A stretch of 64,000 nucleotides of DNA from a virus, in IMG/VR virus record IMGVR_UViG_3300017730_000002, positions 1 through 64,000 of that record; one strand, given 5' to 3'. Positions within the stretch are counted from its first letter, which is position 1. Each line of letters starts with the position of its first letter. Below are positions 1 to 10,862 of the stretch, piece by piece. The notes beneath the pieces are model-generated. The model had not been told where the DNA came from and ran no database searches. It saw only the letters and a program-made list of their open reading frames with translations. The position numbers were made by a program, and so were the translations under genes.

Positions 1-3000
1 CCATGAACATTATGTGTAATTTGAGGCACTCCATTTTTTACTCCTGATACAAAACCTACATGTGTATTATGAGTTTTAGAATTTAAGACATCTCCGTGAT
101 GACTTGAATTTGGCCAAAAGATACCTACAATATCTCCTGTCTTATACATGTCAGCTGTGGTACTACTTTTAGCTTTTACTTGACGAGTAGTTTTAACCAA
201 CTGACTTCCACTCTTTACATTATCAAATGCTGGATTATCATATATATTATAGACTTCAGTACTGTTTTTCTTTTTGTCCATATTTTCTTTTATATCCCAA
301 GCATTGCGATATTTTACACCCAGAGCTTCTGTTAGGATATCATTTTGTTCTAAGATTTGACACATACCTTTAGCACATTGTAATTCTTCTAACTTTGTTG
401 GAATATTAGTAAAGAACATAGCATTAGGATCTTTTGACTTATTTGATTTTTCAAATGCAGCTTTAGTAATAGGGCCAAATTTACCATCTACTTGTGATGA
501 TTTTAGAAAACCTTCTTCAACTAATTTATTTTGTATATCAACAACTTGTTGTGTAGTCTGAGGACTTTTGTCTGATTTGTATTTATTATAATATTTATCT
601 ACTGCAGAAAGATCTAAACTTTCATTAGCCAGCTTTTGCTCTAATGCTTTTTTAGTATTTTTACCAAAGATACCGTCTGCTCCAGAAGCTCCTATATTAA
701 ATCCTTTTTCCTGCAATTGTCTTTGAAGAACTTTTACTTCGTCTCTACTAGCATTCTTATAACTATCTATAAGATCATTTTTTGCCTTGTTCTTTTGTTC
801 AGCTTCATACTTAGTAAGATTATCCATGTAGTTGGTTACATTATCTATCTTTTCATATGTTGAATTTTCTAAGAATGCATTTTTTGCAAGTTCTAAATTT
901 TCTTCAGAAGTTAACAGTCTTTCAGGCATACTACCAATTGGCCTTGTGTATTCAGGTGCCGTATCTGTACTTTCAGAATCAACAGCGTCAACTACTGAAA
1001 AATCAAAATCTTGTTTAATAACTGGATTAAATTTATCAGGATTTGAAATTTTATCACGCAAACTTCTATTAAAAAAATCTTCGGTAAAGGATCTTGTAGT
1101 ATTAACAGGCTCTTGTTTAACAGGCTCTGGCGATTGTTTAATAGCATCACCTACCATATCTAGTTTTGGAACAGTGTTAGATGCAGGAAATGGTGTTCCA
1201 GAGTTCCATGAACCACCTGGTTGCATTTCTACTATGTAACCATTCTTTGCATATTCAAGCGCTTCATTCTCATCTAAATTAAGGATAAAACCTCCTTTAT
1301 TATGTACTCCACCATGATTAAACTTTTTATTTAGAAGTCTTTCAAAATCACTTCCACTAACTACGTTAACTGCATCTCTTAGTTTATCTCCTTTTCTTCC
1401 TATAATAGGAGTAATTTGATTTGCATCAAAACTTAAAACTTTATCCTCAAATAAAGCTCCAGAAGGAACTTTATCTGGATGAAATCCTGGATATTGTCTT
1501 ACATAGTTTGTATTACTTTTAGAACCTTTGAGTAACTGATTAACTTGTTCTACTCTTCCTTTAGGTGCTTGATCTGCAAACATTTTTACATAAAAAGGAT
1601 TTTTTCCCCCATATCTTGGACCTATCCATGATGGATCAGGTGAAGTATATAATATATCTGAATTAGTTCCTTCTAACAGTTCGTCATGACCTCCGCTTCT
1701 TCTTCCTCTATTTATAACATTTTTTGGTGCAAGACTAGTACCATAAGTTTCTGCTTGAGCATACTGTTGCTCTAATGGTAAATTTGGATCTACATCCACA
1801 ACCCTATATATAGGTTTATTATTATATTTAGAACTTAACCATGCTTCAAATTGCTGAGGATTATCTGGAACTCCTTTAATTAAACCTTGGTTTTGCATAT
1901 CTATAGCATAGTTATAATCTCTAATTAAATCATCTGTAACAGTAGCCGTAGATTTTGAAAATCTATTACCTATACCTTGTACTGCATTTCTAGCATCTTG
2001 GTATGCATTAACTATCATGTTAGGATTAACTCCAGAATTTAAAGTCATCTGTGCTCTAGGTGCATTCATTAAAACATTATCAGCATATTTTAAAAAAGGT
2101 TTAGCAAATTTAAATGCTGTCTTAGCACCTTTTGCAGCAGGAATAACTGAGAAAGCATCAAATGTTTCACCAACAGCACCCGTATCAACAACGTTATCAA
2201 ACTCAAAGTTACCATCACCAAAATTGTAATCATAAAGCTCTTTACCTCCTTTAATCATAAGACTGGCTGGTGAAAGATCCATAAATGCCGTACTAATATT
2301 CTTAGCAAGACCTATAGGATCAGTAGTTACTCTATCATACGTTCTTTTTATAGGATTTATAGTAAGTTCTTTAGCGAAATCTACTACATCTTTTTCCGTA
2401 ATTTCGTTAGCTATTTCAGGTGTAATTTCCAAAGGTTTTGTTCCAGCATCTTTATGCGCTTTAGCAACTTTTTTTACATGCTCCTTGGTATTATTTTTAA
2501 CAAATTGAGCAGCCTGACTATTAGCAACTGGTTCTTTTTTTACAGCAGTCGTAGTAGTAGGTTTTTTTAAAGTCTTTTGAAATTCCATTAAACCTGATAT
2601 ACCATTTTGAGCTTTAGGTAATTCTTCAAGAACATAACCATCAGCAACATACTTAGCCACATCATTCTCATCTAAGTCAAGGATAAAACCTCCCTCTTTC
2701 ATATACTGTTGAGAAGCTAGCATTCTTTGTTGTACATCAGTATATAAAGGAGTACCCATAGCAGCCATAGCTTGACTATAAATAGGAAATGGATCTTCTA
2801 TAGCTTGAATACCTATTGGTGTCGGAGTAACTTCTTCTTTCTCTTCTACAGCTACATCATCTTCTTCAACTAAATCAAGAAGGTCTCTAAAAGATCTTTT
2901 TTCTTCAGCAGGTTCTGCTACTTCAGGAACTACTGCAACTTGATCACTTGGTATAGGATCAGCATTGTAAATACTTTTACCATCATCACCTTTGATAGAT

Positions 3001-4481
3001 GGTGGATTAATTTTACCTCCACCTAAAACTCGTGCTACACCAGCACCAGTACCCCATGTCTTAAGCTCATCTGTATTAGAAGCAATGTTAGAAGCTCCTA
3101 CATCATTTTGTAAACCACTTACAATATTTTTATAGTAGGGTAATTGCAATGTTTTAATGGTTGCTGCAATACCATGTTCAGGAGTAGAATAATTTTTAAC
3201 ACCTACTGAATTATAATCTGTTTTATCTTCATCTATATCTAACTTATAAGTTGTGTTAAAAGGATTATTTGCTGCTGTACCTCCTTCTGCTTGCCTCCAA
3301 GCTTTTAAGAACTTTAAATTTTCATCGGTAACAGGTGCACCTATACCATCTAATATTGTTGAATATATTGCAACATCATCAGACTCACCACCATCTTTTT
3401 TCTTAGGTAGTTTTTTTTGATCTGGAAACAATCTTTCTTTTGTTTTAGGGTCATAATACATTCTTCCATAAATTTCAAATGGGTTTCCTATAACAGAATC
3501 CATACCAGGTATTTTATCTAAGTCATATTTATCATAATAAGAAATATAAGGTAGCTTTCTTTTTTTATCATAACCTTTAGATAGTGTGTAATGCCCTAGT
3601 GTAGAACCTCCTGCAAGTGATTCTAACTGAAAATTACCATTAGTCTTAAGACCATCTATAATATTATAGTTTATTACATCATCCCAAACATCATCGTCAT
3701 TTGCAAAACTTTTATATTCACTGTCTGGATTTTTACTTGATGTAGGTTTAAAATTAGATTTTGTAAATATTTCAGTTCCGCATTTTTCTGGATATAGGTA
3801 ACATAAAAAACCTTCATCAGCAGCCTTCTTTACATAACGACCACGTTCAGGATTTAGCCCAAACATTCTTGCATTTTCAAAATTATCCCAACTTATAGTT
3901 TTATTCCCAGACATATCCTCATAAGGCATTGGAGCATTCTCACCTTGTAAAAATTCTCTTAATGCAAACCCAGCATCATAACCGTATGGAGTAACTGACT
4001 TAAGCATCCTTTGCTTTATTTGATCGACTGTATCACTCTGTTTTATTTGTTCAATAGTGCTAGGCGTTTTACCTTGAGCTATATAAGTTGTTTGTTGTTC
4101 TTTAAACCCTGGTTCTCCGTATACAAGTTTTCTATCTGACTTAGTTATTTCAGGAGTTTTAAAACCTTGTTGAAATTCCATCAGACTTTTTATACCATTA
4201 ACCTGACCAGCATCTTGAGCTTTAGGTAGCTCTTCTACTATATAACCATTAGCAGCATAAGCCATTGCTTCATCTTCAGTTAATGGAATCTCATAAACAC
4301 TATTGCCTGGAAATTGGTACTCACCACCAGGTTGCATTACAGCTGAATTACCTTCATCATCAATACCAAGTAAAGGATATCCGACACCCTTCATTGTAAT
4401 GCGCCCATTAGCATTAGGTATAAGAGTATTTTTACCTGGATGCGCCCACTGGCCCCTTTTATCTTTAATAAACTTTTTCAT
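1..4481 (-). CDS. giant virion protein with peptidoglycan-binding and cysteine-peptidase-like domains (partial)
   Basis: An open frame begins with ATG at 4481, overlapping the TAA of the upstream gene, and stays open to the window edge (more than 1490 residues, 3' end missing). Near its visible end are two peptidoglycan_binding_1-like segments, GADGIFGKNTKKAL (about 690-640) and QVDGKFGPITKAAF (about 505-460). They are followed by a segment typical of NlpC/P60 or CHAP-like peptidases: a Cys in QCAKGMCQIL (about 380), then GDIVGIFWP, THVGFVSG and ITHNVHG. Earlier the protein carries three copies of a hinge-like motif (FILDLDENDVAKYVADGYV type) at about 4290, 2690 and 1290. Position after the large tail protein suggests a virion cargo or tail-associated protein that opens the cell wall at entry. 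The domain calls are by eye; the virion role is inference. Confidence 0.6.
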   Translation of the reverse strand, partial: MKKFIKDKRGQWAHPGKNTLIPNANGRITMKGVGYPLLGIDDEGNSAVMQPGGEYQFPGNSVYEIPLTEDEAMAYAANGYIVEELPKAQDAGQVNGIKSLMEFQQGFKTPEITKSDRKLVYGEPGFKEQQTTYIAQGKTPSTIEQIKQSDTVDQIKQRMLKSVTPYGYDAGFALREFLQGENAPMPYEDMSGNKTISWDNFENARMFGLNPERGRYVKKAADEGFLCYLYPEKCGTEIFTKSNFKPTSSKNPDSEYKSFANDDDVWDDVINYNIIDGLKTNGNFQLESLAGGSTLGHYTLSKGYDKKRKLPYISYYDKYDLDKIPGMDSVIGNPFEIYGRMYYDPKTKERLFPDQKKLPKKKDGGESDDVAIYSTILDGIGAPVTDENLKFLKAWRQAEGGTAANNPFNTTYKLDIDEDKTDYNSVGVKNYSTPEHGIAATIKTLQLPYYKNIVSGLQNDVGASNIASNTDELKTWGTGAGVARVLGGGKINPPSIKGDDGKSIYNADPIPSDQVAVVPEVAEPAEEKRSFRDLLDLVEEDDVAVEEKEEVTPTPIGIQAIEDPFPIYSQAMAAMGTPLYTDVQQRMLASQQYMKEGGFILDLDENDVAKYVADGYVLEELPKAQNGISGLMEFQKTLKKPTTTTAVKKEPVANSQAAQFVKNNTKEHVKKVAKAHKDAGTKPLEITPEIANEITEKDVVDFAKELTINPIKRTYDRVTTDPIGLAKNISTAFMDLSPASLMIKGGKELYDYNFGDGNFEFDNVVDTGAVGETFDAFSVIPAAKGAKTAFKFAKPFLKYADNVLMNAPRAQMTLNSGVNPNMIVNAYQDARNAVQGIGNRFSKSTATVTDDLIRDYNYAIDMQNQGLIKGVPDNPQQFEAWLSSKYNNKPIYRVVDVDPNLPLEQQYAQAETYGTSLAPKNVINRGRRSGGHDELLEGTNSDILYTSPDPSWIGPRYGGKNPFYVKMFADQAPKGRVEQVNQLLKGSKSNTNYVRQYPGFHPDKVPSGALFEDKVLSFDANQITPIIGRKGDKLRDAVNVVSGSDFERLLNKKFNHGGVHNKGGFILNLDENEALEYAKNGYIVEMQPGGSWNSGTPFPASNTVPKLDMVGDAIKQSPEPVKQEPVNTTRSFTEDFFNRSLRDKISNPDKFNPVIKQDFDFSVVDAVDSESTDTAPEYTRPIGSMPERLLTSEENLELAKNAFLENSTYEKIDNVTNYMDNLTKYEAEQKNKAKNDLIDSYKNASRDEVKVLQRQLQEKGFNIGASGADGIFGKNTKKALEQKLANESLDLSAVDKYYNKYKSDKSPQTTQQVVDIQNKLVEEGFLKSSQVDGKFGPITKAAFEKSNKSKDPNAMFFTNIPTKLEELQCAKGMCQILEQNDILTEALGVKYRNAWDIKENMDKKKNSTEVYNIYDNPAFDNVKSGSQLVKTTRQVKAKSSTTADMYKTGDIVGIFWPNSSHHGDVLNSKTHNTHVGFVSGVKNGVPQITHNVH

Positions 4482-7400
4482 TATCTAGGTGAATATAAAC
4501 CTTTCATTTCTACAAACTTAATGATCATATTAACATCTTGAGGGTTGTCTTTAATTAACTTTACAAAGTTATTATAATGTCTAAACTTTTTTCTTTGTAA
4601 TTGATCTTTATTATAATTAAGATTTACTGGATTTAAAGTTTGCACATAACCATTTGCTTGTGTATTCCATATTTGATTTTCTTCGTAATTGCCCAACAAC
4701 CTAGTTGTATTAGGTATTAACTGGCCTGTAGGAGGGTAACCTGATCCATCAGGAAACTCCCCTCTGTCTTTAGTAATATCCCAAAATTGATTAAATCTAT
4801 ACTTTTGTTCTTCTTTAGATACTAAAATATCTATAGAACCTAAATTTACATTAGGATAATTTTGAGCAAGGGCTACATTGTTTTTAGGATATATGTTCAA
4901 ATTTAAATATCCAGAAACCTGTTCTGAATTAAATATTACAGCTTGGTCAAAATTATAATCTAAAACATGAAATTGATCTACACAAAACTTACTGTCTCTT
5001 TTATAACACTCTAAATAATATTCTAAGCTTCTAACTGTAGAAACTTGCTTTCCTGTATTAAACGGAATACCAACTTCAAAAGGATATTGAACATTGTAAA
5101 AATTACAGTAATCATTACACCCAGCATTATGTTCCCATATTGATCCTATCTTTGTAGTATAATGTTTGTTTCTACCTGATAAATATAAATTAGGATGCCA
5201 GTCATGAAAAGATATCCATTGTTTAGATTTTGCATCATAGCTTATAGTCCAAGAAGCATCTTCAAAGAATCTTGAATCTCCTAGTGTTACTATAAATTTA
5301 TTATCTCTATTATCAGACATGTAATATATAAACTTATCTTTCTCTAAATACTCAACCATACCTTTATACTCAGGTTTAAGCATATAGTCTTTTTTAGAAA
5401 AGTATATTATTCCATCTGTATTATCATAACCAGCAGAGCACCCTATACCTGCTACTGGATTATCTACATGAGGGAACTCAGGAAAGTCTTCAATAAGTTT
5501 ATAAGGTAAGAACTCATTAAACCACCACTTCATATTTATCTGAGATATTTCTTGCAACCCTTGACCATAAGAAAATACCTTACCTTGCTGCTGACTAATA
5601 AAATATAATCCAGCAGGACTAGATATAATACCTAATCTATCTTGAGATGAGCCATACTCGTATTTTTTATCAGAAGCTGTGACACTTGTAGGAGTTGCAG
5701 CAAATAAACCACCATCACCTACAGTAGTAGCTACACCAACATAAGTTTCCCTCTCATCTACTCCTGCATAAACTAAAGGACTAGAATCTTCAAATGTTAT
5801 AAAAAGACCAGTCTTACCATAGTTCTTTACAGAATTTATATCGCTTCTAAAAGTTACATTGTTCAATGGTAAATATGTTAACCATCCATCTGTAGTATCT
5901 TCTTTTACTTGTGGTAGAGAGTAATTAATCCTATTAGGATAAGATGTAAAACATAAATCTGCCACAGTAGGATCATAAGTTTTATTTTGTAATACACCTT
6001 GAGTAAAGTATTGATTGAATACAAATCTAGAAGAGCTTAAAGAATAATCATAAATATACTTATTACCTTTTTCAATCATTGCAGGATCCATATCAAACAA
6101 AAATTCTAAATCTGTAAATTTATATTTACTATAGAACTCTTCATAATCAAACGTTCCTCTTGATCTAAAATCTACAAGTACTTCCGACTCTACAAAGAAA
6201 TCTCTAATACCATTATTAGATAAATAAAAATAGTCATTCTTAACACCCAAAAAGTTAATACCCTTTCCGTCTAAGTTATAATAACTACTTGGTGTTAATC
6301 CTGATCCAAAGTTATTATCTGTTATTGCATCAAGTATATTAGATACATTGTAAAGATCTGAAAAATCCCAAGGTTCACTATTAGCCCAATATCTTGGATA
6401 AGGAACTAAAGGACTCATAAAATAATTATAAGGCGTATTTTCAGAAACATCAAACAACCAGTTATAAAAGAAAGGCATTATATTCTTTTCTGTAAATCTA
6501 TTTACATAAGTATCTCCTCCAAAAAATACAGGGGTCTTACCTATCTTATTATGTATTAGTGGGTTAGTACAGTCAGCTACCGTATTGCCAAAATTAGTAA
6601 TTGATAAATTATCAAAATTAATATCTTGTTCACAGGGAGTTGCAACAATCTGTTGTATATTTTCTAATTGTCCATATTGATTTCTTATACTAAATTTTAA
6701 TCCAGCGTAGTTGCTAGCAATTTTATTTGTAAAAGGAATTACTTTACCATTAGTACTAAAGCTAACACCCGCATCTCCATGTACACTATTTTTTTGTGCA
6801 ACACCTAAAGTCATTAAGGATTTATCAACACTTGTGGTATTAGGATCTAAAGTATTACCGCTGTCATAAATAAATCTAGGTCCTATATTTAATCCATTTC
6901 CTGACTCTGTTCTTAATACAGTTAACCTAGGTCTTTTTCTATTATTAATTCTATACCTTACTGAATCTCCCGCATTATTTTGAAATTCAGGAAAATCTTG
7001 TACATCATCAAAAACATAAATACCATCAGCCATTTGAAATCTACTTGGCCAGCTTGTTGGTGGAACTACCCACTTTTTATAATCACCATGACTGATTTGT
7101 TCTAAAGCATATTGCTGTGCTCTAACTATTTCAGTCATTAATCTTATAGTAACTTGAGCACCTTCTAGAAAGTAAAAAATAACTTGTCCAAGTCCTACGC
7201 CTGCTGGTAGAAGTTGTGCACCAGAATAAGATTTAGAATACCCAGGAGTAGTATAAACTTTTGATAAATTAGCTACTGCAAGATTTTTAGCATTAGCTGC
7301 GGTAGCAAGAGAATCGCCACCTGCTAAATCTAGAAAAGCTCCTCCATTTCTATAAGCAGCAATAGCTGCATTATAACCTGGTATAATTCCAGGTATAAAT

Positions 7401-9820
7401 GGTGGAAAACCAGTTATATAACCCAATTGTTGTCCAGCTGCATGGGTTTGCCCTGCAAAATCAATTCCAGTTGTTACAGATCCTACTGCAGGAGCTACAG
7501 CTGGAATCAATTGAGCATGCCTAGGTACAGTATATTGAGTTTCGGGATAATTAATATTTATCTCACCTACTGATTGCAAGAGAGCATTAATAGCACCGCC
7601 TATTGCTCCAACTATAATTAAACCATCATCTAGTAACTTAAACTTAGGATGCCCATTGGGTTCAATAAATCTTTGTTCCGCAGTACCCTCTAAGTGCCCG
7701 TATACTTTTAATTCAGACATGGATAAGAAAGGTCTTTTGAAACTTGTGTCAGGGGAGTGAAAGCTTATTAAATCTTGTGGTAGAGTTTGATTAACAAACT
7801 CTTTATCAATAGGATTTATTGTTTGGTTTTCTGGGTATCTACTTAATATGTAAGGATCATTAAAACCATAATTTTCATTATTTGGATTATCGCTATTCTT
7901 TCTAGGTCTAATACAGTTAAAAGGATAGTTTGCATATAAACCTACAGTAGAATCAGATACAGTACGTCCTTGCAATTCATAATCTCTAAAGTTATTTACC
8001 ATGCCTTTAGCTACTATAGATCTATTACCATGTCTTGAGCTTCTTAATATTTCGTAGCCAACTATTCCAGGAATATCATTGCCGTCATTATCCTTTGGTA
8101 AAATTATATCTTCAAATGAAACCCCCATAAGTCTAATAAAATACTGCCCATTTCTTTCATCAAAATGATAAGCATTTTCATTTACAGAATTATCAGGAAA
8201 TTTGTGATGTCTTATATGTTTACCACACAAATCAAAATCCGTACCGTTAACTTTTGTCCAACAATAATATGAAGAGTTCCATATTTCAGGTTGATTATCT
8301 GGATATAGTTCAGTTGATTGCCAATAACTCATATCACCTTCTGCAATAATTTTACCACCAAAACTATCTATAGGTTCTGAATTTCCACCATCTCCAGTAT
8401 AAACTGCCGTGTTTAAGGTTTCAAATAAATATTCTTCACCAGGTAAAGTATTTTGATCTGAGTAATCATCTATTTCATTAATTCCATTATAATCTCTGCT
8501 TACTCTACCAGGAATATGATATGATGCTGATTTGTCACCCGTATCATAAACCCATCTGATAAAAAATGCATATACTTCATCTCGCATATACCCTGCATTA
8601 TTACCACCTTTTATATAATAATCTTCTGGATATTCAACAGATACCCATTTTGTTTTTATTTGATTAGCCAAAGGTTGATAGTTAAAATCAAACTTAGAAA
8701 TTGGACCAATTCTAAGCAAGTATCTACTTCCTTCTGCTATTTGCTTAGATGTTTCAAATACAGGATTTTGCTGCAATACACTTGATTCAGAAACATTAGG
8801 AAGTGTCTCAGAAATTTGATCAAGTGTGATGCTTGTATTTTTTGTAGAAAAATATCCTATTTGTTTTAAACTAGACCCTTGGTTTATAAATCTAGCAACT
8901 ACCAATACAAATTCATCAAAGTGTTCTGTATCGGCTTTAATAGTTAAATCAAAAGCACCTCTTTCATTTACATCATTAAATATAGGTTGTATATATGATA
9001 GTGAAAAAAAGTTTGTAACAATCTGTCTATCTATAACATAAGCCATAGCAAATGCATAAGAACCATTTTCAATTGTACCCTGCTGAGAACTAGGAGTTAC
9101 CTCTATACATGGTGTGTTAACTAGACTTGCCAATCTTATTGCATCACAATCTAACTTATTAGTTAATGTGCATACCACACAACTATCTACTTCATCACAC
9201 TCTTCTATCCAGGATACACCTGGCCAAAGTATTTGATCAGTGCCGTTAGAGTAATAATTTATTGTGGTACTGCTATCTAGTCCACCCAACCAATCATAAA
9301 ATTTAAAGTTAGGCCAAAGTCTAGGATCTCCTATATTAATGTATCTATCTGGATTAAGACCATCAGCCCAATATATCTGCCAAGAACAATCTTCCTTTTC
9401 TCTAGAGGCTCCTGAAATTAAATTGAACTTATTAAAGTTTAAGCACTTATCTCTAACAATAGGTCTGTATAAACAACCTTCTTCTTCAAATAAACCTATT
9501 TCAGAGGTAATAACATTATCATTTTGACCATCATAAATAGCTGAGTATATTATCCATTTACCTGCAAATAAAGGAATGCATCCAACTATTATAGAATTGT
9601 GAGGGATTGTAATATCTTCACCAATTGCTACACATAAAAAATTAGATTCTTCATTTGACAAGGTTCCTAAATCACCTTCCTTAGTATTATTTACAGCATT
9701 ACGGGCATATGTCCACATGCCATCTTGAATAAAAGACGGATCTGTATCTCTAGTTAAACCCTTTAAAAAAGTCCTAGATTTATTTACATCAGTTTTACTT
9801 AACCCTCTCTTCTTTGCCAT
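4481..9820 (-). CDS. very large beta-rich tail protein, probable crAss-like tail muzzle/stabilization protein
   Basis: This 1779-residue protein has a basic start (MAKKRGLSKTDVNKSRTFLKGLTRD) followed by long stretches rich in Tyr, Asn, Gly and aromatic beta-strand patterns, with no signal peptide. A central hydrophobic Ala/Gly-rich segment lies around residues 750-880 (GAIGGAINALLQSVG onward). Size, N-terminal style and position directly after the ring-like genes match the tail muzzle or 'stabilization' protein of crAss-like podoviruses, which caps the tail barrel. It ends by overlapping the start of the next giant gene by one base, so the two are probably co-translated. Assignment rests on size, composition and gene order, not on a catalytic motif. 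Confidence 0.55.
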   Translation of the reverse strand: MAKKRGLSKTDVNKSRTFLKGLTRDTDPSFIQDGMWTYARNAVNNTKEGDLGTLSNEESNFLCVAIGEDITIPHNSIIVGCIPLFAGKWIIYSAIYDGQNDNVITSEIGLFEEEGCLYRPIVRDKCLNFNKFNLISGASREKEDCSWQIYWADGLNPDRYINIGDPRLWPNFKFYDWLGGLDSSTTINYYSNGTDQILWPGVSWIEECDEVDSCVVCTLTNKLDCDAIRLASLVNTPCIEVTPSSQQGTIENGSYAFAMAYVIDRQIVTNFFSLSYIQPIFNDVNERGAFDLTIKADTEHFDEFVLVVARFINQGSSLKQIGYFSTKNTSITLDQISETLPNVSESSVLQQNPVFETSKQIAEGSRYLLRIGPISKFDFNYQPLANQIKTKWVSVEYPEDYYIKGGNNAGYMRDEVYAFFIRWVYDTGDKSASYHIPGRVSRDYNGINEIDDYSDQNTLPGEEYLFETLNTAVYTGDGGNSEPIDSFGGKIIAEGDMSYWQSTELYPDNQPEIWNSSYYCWTKVNGTDFDLCGKHIRHHKFPDNSVNENAYHFDERNGQYFIRLMGVSFEDIILPKDNDGNDIPGIVGYEILRSSRHGNRSIVAKGMVNNFRDYELQGRTVSDSTVGLYANYPFNCIRPRKNSDNPNNENYGFNDPYILSRYPENQTINPIDKEFVNQTLPQDLISFHSPDTSFKRPFLSMSELKVYGHLEGTAEQRFIEPNGHPKFKLLDDGLIIVGAIGGAINALLQSVGEININYPETQYTVPRHAQLIPAVAPAVGSVTTGIDFAGQTHAAGQQLGYITGFPPFIPGIIPGYNAAIAAYRNGGAFLDLAGGDSLATAANAKNLAVANLSKVYTTPGYSKSYSGAQLLPAGVGLGQVIFYFLEGAQVTIRLMTEIVRAQQYALEQISHGDYKKWVVPPTSWPSRFQMADGIYVFDDVQDFPEFQNNAGDSVRYRINNRKRPRLTVLRTESGNGLNIGPRFIYDSGNTLDPNTTSVDKSLMTLGVAQKNSVHGDAGVSFSTNGKVIPFTNKIASNYAGLKFSIRNQYGQLENIQQIVATPCEQDINFDNLSITNFGNTVADCTNPLIHNKIGKTPVFFGGDTYVNRFTEKNIMPFFYNWLFDVSENTPYNYFMSPLVPYPRYWANSEPWDFSDLYNVSNILDAITDNNFGSGLTPSSYYNLDGKGINFLGVKNDYFYLSNNGIRDFFVESEVLVDFRSRGTFDYEEFYSKYKFTDLEFLFDMDPAMIEKGNKYIYDYSLSSSRFVFNQYFTQGVLQNKTYDPTVADLCFTSYPNRINYSLPQVKEDTTDGWLTYLPLNNVTFRSDINSVKNYGKTGLFITFEDSSPLVYAGVDERETYVGVATTVGDGGLFAATPTSVTASDKKYEYGSSQDRLGIISSPAGLYFISQQQGKVFSYGQGLQEISQINMKWWFNEFLPYKLIEDFPEFPHVDNPVAGIGCSAGYDNTDGIIYFSKKDYMLKPEYKGMVEYLEKDKFIYYMSDNRDNKFIVTLGDSRFFEDASWTISYDAKSKQWISFHDWHPNLYLSGRNKHYTTKIGSIWEHNAGCNDYCNFYNVQYPFEVGIPFNTGKQVSTVRSLEYYLECYKRDSKFCVDQFHVLDYNFDQAVIFNSEQVSGYLNLNIYPKNNVALAQNYPNVNLGSIDILVSKEEQKYRFNQFWDITKDRGEFPDGSGYPPTGQLIPNTTRLLGNYEENQIWNTQANGYVQTLNPVNLNYNKDQLQRKKFRHYNNFVKLIKDNPQDVNMIIKFVEMKGLYSPR

Positions 9821-9824
9821 AACT

Positions 9825-10862
9825 TTAAACTACTCTAAGCTTATCAAACTCTCTATAAAATCCACTATTAGGAGAGTGCGATTTAAACATGTTATAATAC
9901 TTCCCATACATTGCTTTTCTGTTAGCTGACCAGATTTGTTTTAGCTCTGCAAAGTTAGGTGTATTCACTACACTTAATGCATTATTTCTAGCAGCTTTTA
10001 ATCTTTGTTCGATCAGCTGCATTCTTTGTGCAACGTTCTCCCCATTTATATATAAATTCTCAAGTATTCTGGCTTTAAGAGCGTACTCATAGTATTCATT
10101 TAAAAGATCGTGATCTGGAACTAAAAGGTTACCATCATCATCTTCCATCTGACCTTGATAGTTTAAATATACTTTCCCAGTTTTAAAAGTTGTAAAAAGA
10201 AAACCATGCTTTATCCATCCTTCATTAGAAGTATTATAATATAAATTAGGACAATGACATTCTATATTTTGACTAGGTTTCATCCTCAAAGGCAGAAGTT
10301 CTTTATATGTAAATGCTTCACCTGAATTAATAACTTGTATTAACTCATAGGATTCTCCTTTACAATTCATAAAAACTCTTGGCTTAACTAAGGCATCACC
10401 ATAAGGTTGAGAAGGGTTATGTACAAGACATGTTCCTTCATTACCTTTATCATCACAGCAAGGTGTAGCTTCTGTGGTATCACAAGGATCAGGAACTTGT
10501 GCTGGAAAGTCTGAATATGTTTCAGGTATTTTCCCATCAGTAATTTTTACTTCATGCATTGTAGTACCACCAGCAAAACCATCATAACCTTGAGATCTAG
10601 CAGAGGTTCTATCTCCACAGATATAAGCAAAGTTAAATGTATAAAAATCATCTGGTAATTTTACCTTACCATGAGTTACATCTAAAATAATTTCTTTTTG
10701 TTGATTGATTCTAAGGCCTAAATCATAATTGAGTTTTTTAGCAAGTTTAATCAATTGTTGAGGCTCAATCATATTTTCTAGAGCAAATGTATTTAAATCT
10801 ATAGTTACATCTTCTAAGAGTTGATCAAAGGTTCTGTATTTTAAAGTATAGTTATAATCCAT
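9825..10862 (-). CDS. probable ring/connector protein of the tail barrel
   Basis: This 345-residue protein opens with FDQLLEDVTIDLNTFALENMI and KVKLPDDFYTFNFAY, a pattern I associate with structural ring proteins that precede the muzzle gene in crAss-like phages. A Cys-rich loop with paired cysteines (DPCDTTEATPCCDDKG) sits near residues 120-140. The C-terminus is helical and basic. Its ATG overlaps the stop of the upstream 221-residue gene and it ends 4 bp before the large tail gene, so the three are translationally coupled. No enzymatic motif is visible. Ring protein is inferred from context. Confidence 0.45.
   Translation of the reverse strand: MDYNYTLKYRTFDQLLEDVTIDLNTFALENMIEPQQLIKLAKKLNYDLGLRINQQKEIILDVTHGKVKLPDDFYTFNFAYICGDRTSARSQGYDGFAGGTTMHEVKITDGKIPETYSDFPAQVPDPCDTTEATPCCDDKGNEGTCLVHNPSQPYGDALVKPRVFMNCKGESYELIQVINSGEAFTYKELLPLRMKPSQNIECHCPNLYYNTSNEGWIKHGFLFTTFKTGKVYLNYQGQMEDDDGNLLVPDHDLLNEYYEYALKARILENLYINGENVAQRMQLIEQRLKAARNNALSVVNTPNFAELKQIWSANRKAMYGKYYNMFKSHSPNSGFYREFDKLRVV

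Noticed and set aside
832-1239. plus-strand frame of 135 residues and other plus-strand frames across 1-4480
   Set aside because: They lie antisense to a continuous minus-strand frame carrying recognisable peptidoglycan-binding and peptidase-like segments; their composition is low-complexity Ser/Leu-rich.
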